DNA of 64,000 nucleotides from Paenalicyclobacillus mengziensis. GTDB taxonomy: Bacteria > Bacillota > Bacilli > Alicyclobacillales > Alicyclobacillaceae. The first letter of the stretch is position 1; each line of letters begins with the position of its first letter. The translations under genes and the position numbers were made by a program. This document shows positions 1 through 7,329 of this stretch, piece by piece. The stretch covers positions 2,170,001 to 2,234,000 of the forward strand of contig NZ_CP071182.1 in the NCBI RefSeq assembly GCF_017298635.1, read 5' to 3'. The notes beneath the pieces are model-generated. The model made no database searches. It was not told the origin of the DNA and saw only the letters and a list, made by a program, of their open reading frames with translations.

Positions 1-372
1 TCTTCGATGCTGATTTTTTTAGCGGGCCTCAAGGCGATTCCAGATTCTTTATACGAAGCCGCAAAAATTGACGGAGCGAATCGGTGGCAGCAGTTTCTCC
101 GGGTTACAGTTCCATTATTGTCTCCGGTTGTCTTCTTTAACTTGATTATGACCATCATCAATTCTTTTACGCAATTTACTCAAGGTTTTATCGTGACAGA
201 TGGCGGCCCTATCAACTCGACCCTGTTTTATGCCTTGTATCTGTACAACCAGTTTTCTTTCTTTAAGATGGGTTACGCTTCGGCGCTGGCATGGATTTTG
301 CTTATCATCATTGCTGTCTTTACGTCCATTGTATTCATGACCAGTAAACGTTGGGTCTATTACGAGTCGTAG
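1..372 (+). CDS. Sugar ABC transporter permease, MalF/UgpA type (5' truncated by window edge)
   Basis: This is the C-terminal part of an inner-membrane permease of a carbohydrate ABC importer. The reading frame is already open at base 1, so the true start lies outside the window. The fragment contains the cytoplasmic EAA loop (YEAAKIDGANRWQQF), which docks on the ATPase, followed by hydrophobic membrane segments, and ends in KRWVYYES. The second permease starts 9 bases after its stop behind a GGAGG-like site, so the two are co-transcribed and should form a heterodimer. The substrate cannot be read from the sequence, but the GH28 hydrolase downstream suggests a pectin-type oligosaccharide. Confidence 0.93.
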   Translation, partial: SSMLIFLAGLKAIPDSLYEAAKIDGANRWQQFLRVTVPLLSPVVFFNLIMTIINSFTQFTQGFIVTDGGPINSTLFYALYLYNQFSFFKMGYASALAWILLIIIAVFTSIVFMTSKRWVYYES

Positions 373-381
373 GAGGAGCCT

Positions 382-1227
382 ATGAAGACGCCTCGGAAAA
401 TAAATTTTAGTAACATGTCAACTCATATCGTTTTGATTGTGTTCGGGATTCTGATGATTTATCCCGTCTTGTGGATGTTCTTTGGTTCTTTTAAACGGAC
501 GCGAGACATCTTTTCCAACCCTTCGTTCCTGCCGACTCATTGGACACTCAAGGACTACATCGAGGGGTGGTCAACGTTACCTAATATGAACTTCGGCCGG
601 TTTATTGGGAATTCCTTCTTGATCTCTGCATTCGTCATCATCGGAACGGTGCTGTCTTGTTCTCTCGTAGCCTATGGATTTGCCAGGTTTGAATTTCGTT
701 TTAAGCGAACGCTGTTTGCCATTATGCTCATCACGATGATGCTGCCGAGTCAAGTCACCCTTATTCCGCAGTATACAATGTTTCATATGTTGGGGTGGAT
801 TAACACTTATTATCCATTAATTGTTCCCGCGTTCTTTGGTTCTCCGTTCTTCATTTTCCTGCTCATTCAATTCATTCGGGGATTGCCGAGAGAGTTGGAT
901 GAGGCAGCAAAAATTGATGGATGCAACACCTTTCAAATTTACTACCGAATTATCATGCCATTGACTGTCCCAGCACTCATGACGACCGCAATTTTTAGTT
1001 TCATTTGGTCATGGGATGACTTTTTCTCTCAATTGGTGTATCTGAATTCTGCGAAGTTGTTCACAGCTCCACTCGGTCTCAAGCTGTTTATGGATGAATC
1101 CCAGGCCCAACAATGGGGTCCCATGTTTGCGATGTCGGTCATCTCGTTAATTCCATTGTTCTTGGTGTTTATGCTCTTCCAGAAATACATTGTCAAGGGT
1201 ATTGCAACTTCAGGCATGAAGGGATAA
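382..1227 (+). CDS. Sugar ABC transporter permease, MalG/UgpE type
   Basis: A 281-residue carbohydrate ABC permease of the MalG/UgpE (CUT1) class. It has an N-terminal membrane helix (about residues 14-34), several further helices, and the diagnostic EAA loop LDEAAKIDGCNTFQIYY at about residues 172-188. Length is normal for the family. The ATG start follows GAGGAG by a few bases. It pairs with the truncated permease immediately upstream. As is usual for CUT1 importers no ATPase is encoded here; a shared MsmK-type ATPase elsewhere in the genome is likely (inference). Confidence 0.95.
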   Translation: MKTPRKINFSNMSTHIVLIVFGILMIYPVLWMFFGSFKRTRDIFSNPSFLPTHWTLKDYIEGWSTLPNMNFGRFIGNSFLISAFVIIGTVLSCSLVAYGFARFEFRFKRTLFAIMLITMMLPSQVTLIPQYTMFHMLGWINTYYPLIVPAFFGSPFFIFLLIQFIRGLPRELDEAAKIDGCNTFQIYYRIIMPLTVPALMTTAIFSFIWSWDDFFSQLVYLNSAKLFTAPLGLKLFMDESQAQQWGPMFAMSVISLIPLFLVFMLFQKYIVKGIATSGMKG

Positions 1228-1494
1228 TCGTAAGCGCCATCGAGTTAAGATTCCCCATGACGATCCCGATTGCACTTGGATAAAAGGTTGGCGAATCTGT
1301 ACTTTACGGTCACCTTGCTCAATCCCCCCACGTTGCAAGAGCTAAACGAGTTTGCCTCGACGAAGAGGGGGATGGATTCGCTTTGTCATCACCCATCGTT
1401 GGTGCGATGCAAAATGAAAATGCTGTTATACGACATATAAAACTCAGTCCGCTGTCCCGTTATTTATTTTGGCAATTTTCAAGGAGAGATAAGT

Positions 1495-2751
1495 ATGCAA
1501 TCAGAAGCGAACGAGTGGATGCAGCGAATCTTGGAACCGCCCGCAATTGAAGGCCCCATCTTGAGTATCACCGAATTTGGTGCCGTCGGAGATGGCAAGC
1601 ATCTCAATACAGATGCTTTTCGAAAAGCTATAGAGTCATGTGCATCAAGAGGTGGCGGGACCGTAGTCGTACCTGAAGGAAACTGGTATACCGGCCCCAT
1701 TCATTTCAAGAGTCATGTGAGATTGCATTTGGAACGGGGAGCGATGGTCAGTTTCAGCACTCAGCCAAACGACTACCTCCCACTAGTGTTTACGCGCTGG
1801 GAGGGGGTGGAGTGTTACAACTATTCTGCCTTGATTTATGCCATCGATTGCCATCATGTGGCTCTTACCGGAGAGGGCACTCTGAATGGAAATGGGTCGG
1901 CCTGGTGGGGGTGGAAGCAAACACAGAAGATGGCAGCTGAGAAATTATATAACTCGGAGGCGGATGGAATTGCGGTTGAGGACCGTAGGTTTGGAATCGA
2001 ACATGGTCTGCGTCCTGGATTTGTTGAATTCGTCCATTGTACAAATGTTCGCATCGAAGGCATTCACATCCTGAATGGACCTCAATGGACAATCCATCCG
2101 ATTTACTGCCAACACGTCCTTATACGTGAGGTCCATGTAAAAACAGAAGGCCCTAACACGGACGGACTTAATCCTGACTCGTGCAGTGATGTTGTAATTG
2201 AAGACTGCGTATTTGAGACCGGGGACGATTGCATCGCTATTAATTCCGGAATGAACGAAGACGGATGGAGAACGAATCGACCTTCTGAACGAATTCTTAT
2301 ACGCAACTGTCACATGAAGGAAGGCCACGGCGGTGTTGTGATAGGAAGTGCCATGTCCGGAGGAGTACGAAATATCGTCGTTCAAAACTGCCATATTACG
2401 GGTGGGGAACGAGGAATTCGTATGAAGTCCATCCGAGGGCGAGGAGGCATTGTGGAGAATGCTTTATTTGAGAATATTATAATGGAGAATCTCCGCAATG
2501 AGGCGATCGTTATAGATATGTTCTATGCCTCCTCTACAATTTCCCCAAGGTTTACGACGCCGCCCAAATTCATAAATATTACCATTCGCAATGTTCAATG
2601 CGACGGAGCAGAAATTGGGGTCGCTCTTCGCGGACTTCCAGAACTTCCATTAGAAAATATCACTTTAGAGAATATCCGAATTTGTTCAAAGGTGGGTATG
2701 ACGGTGGACAGAGTAGAGGGATTAACCCTTAGAGATTTTACCGTATTATAA
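1495..2751 (+). CDS. Glycoside hydrolase family 28 (polygalacturonase-like)
   Basis: A 418-residue right-handed beta-helix hydrolase of the GH28 family, which hydrolyses alpha-1,4-galacturonide or related rhamnogalacturonan bonds. The family motifs are visible in order: NTDG (about residues 221-224), GDDC (about 243-246, two catalytic Asp), a GHGG-type motif (about 277-280) and RGIRMKS (about 308-314, a variant of the usual RIK). The N-terminal TEFGAVGDGKHLNTDAF is the typical GH28 opening. ATG 1495 follows AAGGAGAG. No signal peptide is present, so it should act in the cytoplasm on imported oligogalacturonides or rhamnogalacturonides, consistent with the permeases upstream. Exact linkage is not determinable. 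Confidence 0.93.
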   Translation: MQSEANEWMQRILEPPAIEGPILSITEFGAVGDGKHLNTDAFRKAIESCASRGGGTVVVPEGNWYTGPIHFKSHVRLHLERGAMVSFSTQPNDYLPLVFTRWEGVECYNYSALIYAIDCHHVALTGEGTLNGNGSAWWGWKQTQKMAAEKLYNSEADGIAVEDRRFGIEHGLRPGFVEFVHCTNVRIEGIHILNGPQWTIHPIYCQHVLIREVHVKTEGPNTDGLNPDSCSDVVIEDCVFETGDDCIAINSGMNEDGWRTNRPSERILIRNCHMKEGHGGVVIGSAMSGGVRNIVVQNCHITGGERGIRMKSIRGRGGIVENALFENIIMENLRNEAIVIDMFYASSTISPRFTTPPKFINITIRNVQCDGAEIGVALRGLPELPLENITLENIRICSKVGMTVDRVEGLTLRDFTVL

Positions 2752-3228
2752 AGGGGATTTCTTTTTGTTGGGGTGAATAACTTGAGGGTTATGGAAGTGC
2801 AGGATCTTACGTGTTACGGCTAGAGCACAATGTCCAAGGGTTGACGGTGCTAGTTGGCCAGAAATTGACGGATTCGTTGTCCGAAAGCAATGGGCAGAAG
2901 GAACTCCTCCTGCCCGCATCACCTATCTAGAGGTCAATGAAGCTGGAAGCCTTCACCTTTGGCATCAGCGACTCGCAGCTCTACCACTATCGAAAGGCGG
3001 GTCACGCGTTTTCTCTCTATCACGTTCCACCTGCTGATGAGCTTAAGGACAACCTACGCCCAGTGCAGGAGGCTTTGTTGGCGGTTGCGCCAATGCCTCG
3101 AGTGGACCCGTCATCTGCCACCTCTCTCCGCCTTCGTGCAGATCCTTACGCGCACTGGCTTCATCGCGTGGGGGATTGGTTACAGGGTCCGTAGCATTGC
3201 AATGCAAGCCGGGGCATACTGCTGCCGT
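2752..3228. other. Intergenic stretch with decayed coding remnant
   Basis: No intact gene. Two overlapping plus-strand frames look protein-like in alternating segments: one reads through about 2850-3010, the other about 2990-3194 (ending WLQGP). This pattern suggests one former gene broken by frameshifts. The family is not recognised. No clear ribosome binding site or start precedes either piece. Confidence 0.3.
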
Positions 3229-3945
3229 TCATGTGGGGGGAGCGGCAAATGATCGGTAATCTACGGTCTTTGCGACGATTCTGCTATTCATCATGAGATG
3301 CTTATCTGACACTTTCCACGTATGACCACTGCTGTTTGGTCTTCTTACGCTCACAAAGTTATACCTACTCGTTGAGTAAACCTTAAATCCATGGGCTCTA
3401 CACCGTCGTTGGAAGCGAACATCTTCACCTACAGAGGCATCCGGGAATTTGGCGAATCGAAACACTGACTTCTTAAATGTGATTGTTGCGCCTCCAACAC
3501 GATTGACATATCGGTTTTCCATTTTGGGATACCATAGGAGCAATAGTTTGCGATGTTTCAGATACGTATATATCGTCAATTTGCCTACGATGTCAGCTTC
3601 GGTACGTCGAAAAGCCTGCATGATCTCTGAGATGTATCTTGGCGCATAGTAGTCGTCATCATCAAACTTCGAAACGTAATTGTACTTTGTTTTACTGACG
3701 GCAAAATTGAGGCACTTGCCAAGTGACCAGTCCTGTGGCAATTGATAGATGGAAACATTCTCATAGGGTTTCGCTGTTTGTCTATATCGATTTAGATTCA
3801 ATTGGTCATTGTTTAGAATAACGATGAGTTCTTTTTTTTGCCACATTTGTCGACTGTAATTATCTAGCAAATTTCCTGTATAGCCAGGTCTCTTGGTACA
3901 AGTAATCATGGAAACCCCTTCGGAAAGTAGCCCATTATTCTTCAT
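3229..3945 (-). CDS. GT2-type glycosyltransferase (CgeD-like), second of a tandem pair
   Basis: A 238-residue glycosyltransferase with a GT-A fold of family 2. It opens with VSMITCTKRP, has the metal/nucleotide-sugar binding acidic motif FDDDDYY (residues 94-100), a catalytic-base-like GED (in VGEDVRF) and a C-terminal RYNFV segment. No membrane helix or signal peptide is seen. Small proteins of this type resemble the glycosyltransferase part of Bacillus CgeD, a spore-surface maturation protein; that role is an inference. ATG 3945 (minus strand) lies behind a good AGGAGG. It is encoded 16 bases downstream of a close paralogue with the same motifs, indicating tandem duplication. Confidence 0.82.
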   Translation of the reverse strand: MKNNGLLSEGVSMITCTKRPGYTGNLLDNYSRQMWQKKELIVILNNDQLNLNRYRQTAKPYENVSIYQLPQDWSLGKCLNFAVSKTKYNYVSKFDDDDYYAPRYISEIMQAFRRTEADIVGKLTIYTYLKHRKLLLLWYPKMENRYVNRVGGATITFKKSVFRFAKFPDASVGEDVRFQRRCRAHGFKVYSTSRYNFVSVRRPNSSGHTWKVSDKHLMMNSRIVAKTVDYRSFAAPPT

Positions 3946-3961
3946 GTTTGTCCTCCTGCGC

Positions 3962-4687
3962 TCAATTGTGCCTGTGGCGTGGTCTTATCGCATAAGGTAC
4001 AGAATGTGAAGTGGACGTAATGATTTTGCCTGTACGGATTAAGTATTGATCCGTCGTAATCCACGTGTGGTTCTTAGGGCTTTTCCTTCTGTGGACAACA
4101 AAATTGTAACGGTCAGATGAGTAAATCTTGAAACCCCTTGAATTGCATGCGCGTAGGAATCGTAGGTCCTCTCCCAAGGAGACATCGGCAAAAGGTACGG
4201 TTTGAAACACCTTTCTCTTTGCAAAGATGGTGGCGCCTGAAACAAGTCGGACAAATCGGTTCTCTCGATTGGGAAATCGCAACAAGAGCAAATGCCTGTG
4301 CTCCAGGTACGTATAAATCGTGCGCTTCCCCACGACATCGGCATTGGTTTTTGAAAAGTCGTGCATCGTGTCGGATACGTATCGAGGGGCATAATAGTCG
4401 TCATCGTCAAATTTCGCGATAAACGGATACTTCGTCTTCCTAACGGCGAAGTTTAGGCACTTACCCAAGGATACTTGTTCCGGCAGCCGATACACGGAAA
4501 CCTCTCTGTAACGGCTCGCACGGCGAAGATAAGGGGCGAGGCTCACATTATCCTTGTTTAGAACAATCACGAGTTGCTTTGCCTTCCATATCTGCCGGTT
4601 GTAATTGGCGAAGATATTGTCGATGAACTGTGGCTTGTTCGTACACGTTATGATGGAGACGCCCAAATCGTTAGACGCTTTTCTCAT
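3962..4687 (-). CDS. GT2-type glycosyltransferase (CgeD-like), first of a tandem pair
   Basis: A 241-residue paralogue of the next gene, collinear throughout: SIITCTNKPQF near the N-terminus, LGKCLNFAVRKTKYPFIAKF leading into the DDDDYY acidic motif (residues 93-99), GEDLRF and RYNFV near the C-terminus. It should transfer a sugar from a nucleotide donor. The start ATG follows GAGG on the minus strand. Both genes would be read from a promoter in the 4688-5041 gap. The acceptor is unknown; a spore-coat or crust polysaccharide is a guess from similarity to CgeD. Confidence 0.82.
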   Translation of the reverse strand: MRKASNDLGVSIITCTNKPQFIDNIFANYNRQIWKAKQLVIVLNKDNVSLAPYLRRASRYREVSVYRLPEQVSLGKCLNFAVRKTKYPFIAKFDDDDYYAPRYVSDTMHDFSKTNADVVGKRTIYTYLEHRHLLLLRFPNRENRFVRLVSGATIFAKRKVFQTVPFADVSLGEDLRFLRACNSRGFKIYSSDRYNFVVHRRKSPKNHTWITTDQYLIRTGKIITSTSHSVPYAIRPRHRHN

Positions 4688-5041
4688 TGTTTCGACCTCT
4701 GTCCCTCAGTTGATCTGCAGTTATCTGCGAAACAGTTCGACGTTCAAGGCGTTCTGATGGTGTTTCGGCACGCCCTAGTTTATGACGGTATTCAGGAAAC
4801 GCGAAGCGGCACACACCTTTGTGCGAACGTCCAGTTGTTATCTATGTGGGACGGATCTGCCTTGTGAAATCAGGATGTCGTTCTCAGGTTAGCGGGAAAC
4901 CTGACTGGGAAATTGGAACTGATTCATATTTGAACCTGTAGATGTTCAACCAAAAGCCTGTTCTTGGGGCTGCGTAGGTTTCGAAGTTGTCCACTTATTT
5001 GTACAATGTGGAGAACAAATAAGTGATTTTTGGGTGGCTGA
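4688..5041. other. Divergent intergenic region between glycosyltransferases and the Wadjet operon
   Basis: No gene is recognisable. It must hold promoters for both flanking transcription units. The only clear structure is the 11-bp perfect inverted repeat just upstream of jetA, listed separately. Composition shifts here from moderate GC to the GC-richer Wadjet block. Confidence 0.5.
4992..5025 (+). promoter_or_regulatory. Perfect inverted repeat upstream of jetA (possible operator)
   Basis: CACTTATTTGT (4992-5002) and ACAAATAAGTG (5015-5025) are perfect inverted arms separated by 12 bases, ending about 20 bases before the jetA start. A TACAAT sequence that could be a -10 element (5002-5007) sits at the edge of the loop, so a protein bound to the repeat would cover it. 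It could instead form an mRNA hairpin; the ATTTTT after the right arm would suit an attenuator. The sequence cannot decide between these. Confidence 0.5.
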
Positions 5042-6478
5042 GTGATGCAAAACCTGTTTGACGTCGTATCCCCGAACCTCTTTTCTATCCTGGCAGCACC
5101 GAACCGAGTCATCTATTTCCGAGCGCTCATGGTGCTTCGTGCGTGCTACCAACGGGAGCTGACAATTCACCGCTCAGCACTGGTGACGTATCTCATCAGT
5201 GAGATGGAGCGCGATCTCTATGACTTTACAGATGAAGATGCCCTCGGTGAAGCGGGGGAAGAGGCGTCGGAGGAGACCGACTTTGGCTCGCTGTCAGGGC
5301 GGGCGCATGCCTTGATTCGGCGCTTTGTGGAGACGGGGTGGTTGCAACCATCGACAGATGCGGTTGAGCTCGATGAAACACTGATTGTTCCGCCATACGC
5401 GAGTATCCTTCTCGATGCGTTTGACAGTATTGTCGATCCGGTTCAACAGCGTTACAATGGCTTTGTTTACAGTGTCTATTCCAACCTGCGCACAGCGAAT
5501 GACGATAAAGATGAATTCATGTTCCAGGGCCTACAGGCAGCGTATGAGAATACCATTTCACTGCGGGAGAGCCTCAGGTCACTCTTACATAATATCCACT
5601 CCTACTACCAAAACCTCCATCACCGTCAGGAGATTCGTGAACTCCTGTCCGAACACTTTGACAGCTACCAGTTATCTGTGGCGATTGCTGCCTATCATCC
5701 CTTAAAGACCTTCGACAGTGTGTACCGGTTTCGGCCCCGTATCCTTGAGGTCTTGCGAAACTGGTTGACCATGCCCTCCTTGCTGACCCAGATGGCGAAA
5801 TCCGTCAGGCAGCAGCGTGGCGATCTCGATGAGTCCGAGGCGAGAGCTGAGGTGGTGCAGCGAATCACCTTTATCACAGACACCTTTGAGTCTCTCGATG
5901 ACCTGTTAAAGGAAATTGACAAGCGCCACACGAACTACAACCGCGCCTCGGTGGAGCGGCTGCAGTACCTGCTCAACACCGACAGGGACATCAAAGGGAA
6001 GCTCGTCCAGCTGATGCGCGCACTGCCAAAGGCGCAGGACAACGGAGTATCTCCACTACTGGAGGAGATGCGGACTTTACCCGTCTATCAAGTGAAGTAC
6101 CTCGACCCCGAGGCCATCTACACCGAACCGAAAAAGCGCGTCCGCGGCACACCGCAGCCCATCGTGCGGCAGAAGACCGATGATGCCGCATTTCGTGCCG
6201 AGGCGCGTGAGCTGATGGAGCGGATGAACGCGCTCTATTCGCAGAAGCAAATCGGTGAGTTTATCCTCAACCAAATGAAAAACCGCGAGCGCCTGGACTC
6301 AGGGGAGATGACCCTGCAGGAATTTGACGACTTTCTGCGCGTGATTGTTGCCGTGGTCAAGGGGGATGAGCCAGAGATGCCGTATGATATCGTTTGGAGC
6401 GAAGACAGGTCGAGTGTGACGGTGGCAGGATACCAGATTCCACTGATGACGTTTGTCAAGAAGGGGGCCGCAACATGA
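5042..6478 (+). CDS. jetA: Wadjet system subunit JetA (kleisin-like)
   Basis: A protein of about 478 residues at the first position of a four-gene jetABCD operon. JetA is the MukF/MksF-like kleisin that bridges the heads of the SMC-type ATPase JetC. It is mostly helical, with the opening LFDVVSPNLFSILAAPNRVIY typical of the family, and has an acidic stretch around residues 57-80. GTG (5042) and ATG (5045) are adjacent possible starts; ATG 5045 is equally likely. The stop overlaps the jetB start (ATGA), indicating translational coupling. Assignment rests on family recognition plus the three following genes. The operon is known as a defence against small circular plasmids. Confidence 0.92.
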   Translation: MMQNLFDVVSPNLFSILAAPNRVIYFRALMVLRACYQRELTIHRSALVTYLISEMERDLYDFTDEDALGEAGEEASEETDFGSLSGRAHALIRRFVETGWLQPSTDAVELDETLIVPPYASILLDAFDSIVDPVQQRYNGFVYSVYSNLRTANDDKDEFMFQGLQAAYENTISLRESLRSLLHNIHSYYQNLHHRQEIRELLSEHFDSYQLSVAIAAYHPLKTFDSVYRFRPRILEVLRNWLTMPSLLTQMAKSVRQQRGDLDESEARAEVVQRITFITDTFESLDDLLKEIDKRHTNYNRASVERLQYLLNTDRDIKGKLVQLMRALPKAQDNGVSPLLEEMRTLPVYQVKYLDPEAIYTEPKKRVRGTPQPIVRQKTDDAAFRAEARELMERMNALYSQKQIGEFILNQMKNRERLDSGEMTLQEFDDFLRVIVAVVKGDEPEMPYDIVWSEDRSSVTVAGYQIPLMTFVKKGAAT

Positions 6479-7329
6479 GTTGGGACGAGCAGTACACAAC
6501 CTTAACAGAGCGGGACAAGGAGGACTTCTCTCGTCTCGTGAGTCTCCTCTATGAACAAACGTTTCTGGTGCGAGATGTCTGGGATGTGAAGGAGCACCGC
6601 ATGGCAGGCAACCGCGATTACCGCTTCGCTGAGCGAAACATGGCCCTCTTGAAGGGATACCTTTCGGTCAGCGGATTCGAGATTCAAGTCGACGGACGTC
6701 GAGGCGTGATGGCCATCTATAACAAGTACAACCGCAATCGGATGAAAGTGGACAAGTTTACCACTTACATGCTGTACGCGCTGCGGCTGGTGTACGAGGA
6801 ACAGATGGAAACTGCATCGATGCGTCGTGAAGTGGTGGTGCCGCTGCGGGAGATTGTCGGCAAGCTCTATACCATCGGGGTGATGGATAAGCGGATCGCG
6901 CTGACACATCTGCAATCCACCCTCAACCGCCTCCGGAAGCTGTCCATCATCGCGCGGGTGGAAGGCACGAGTCAGGACATGGAAAGCCGGTGGATGATTT
7001 ACCCTACCATCACCATCGCGGTGTCGGATGATCGCATCAACGACTTATACGCGCGGCTCATCTCCGGAGAACTGAAAGGCGGCGTATTTGACGATGATGA
7101 GCAGAACGGAGTAGGCACGGACCGCGGCGAGTCAGGTGAGGACGGAGACTTGGAAGACGATGGGGCCGAAGAAGACGGAACCGACCTTGATGAGACGAAC
7201 CCGGCAGAGGACGACATAGCAGAGGACGACCTTGAAGAGAACGACCTTGAAGAGGACGGCCTTGAAGAGAACGACCTTGAAGAGAACGACCTTGAAGAGA
7301 ACGACCTTGAAGAGGAGGAGACCGAATGA
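6475..7329 (+). CDS. jetB: Wadjet system subunit JetB with acidic repeat tail
   Basis: The KITE/MukE-like subunit (DUF4194 type) of the Wadjet SMC complex, 284 residues from ATG 6475, which overlaps the jetA stop. The first about 205 residues are the conserved winged-helix region (FAERNMALLKGYLSVSGFEI, then a second helical domain). From about residue 209 the protein becomes an almost purely acidic tail rich in Asp/Glu/Asn, ending in six 5-residue units of the type DLEEN. Such a tail is not part of the usual family core and extends the protein by about 75 residues. The stop overlaps the jetC start by ATGA. A longer in-frame opening upstream lies inside jetA and is not needed. Confidence 0.92.
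   Translation: MSWDEQYTTLTERDKEDFSRLVSLLYEQTFLVRDVWDVKEHRMAGNRDYRFAERNMALLKGYLSVSGFEIQVDGRRGVMAIYNKYNRNRMKVDKFTTYMLYALRLVYEEQMETASMRREVVVPLREIVGKLYTIGVMDKRIALTHLQSTLNRLRKLSIIARVEGTSQDMESRWMIYPTITIAVSDDRINDLYARLISGELKGGVFDDDEQNGVGTDRGESGEDGDLEDDGAEEDGTDLDETNPAEDDIAEDDLEENDLEEDGLEENDLEENDLEENDLEEEETE
7228..7317 (+). repeat. 15-bp tandem repeat encoding the acidic JetB tail
   Basis: Six near-identical copies of the unit GACCTTGAAGAGAAC, encoding DLEEN, DLEED, GLEEN, DLEEN, DLEEN and DLEEE. Being a multiple of three, copy-number change would lengthen or shorten the tail without breaking the frame. Confidence 0.9.
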
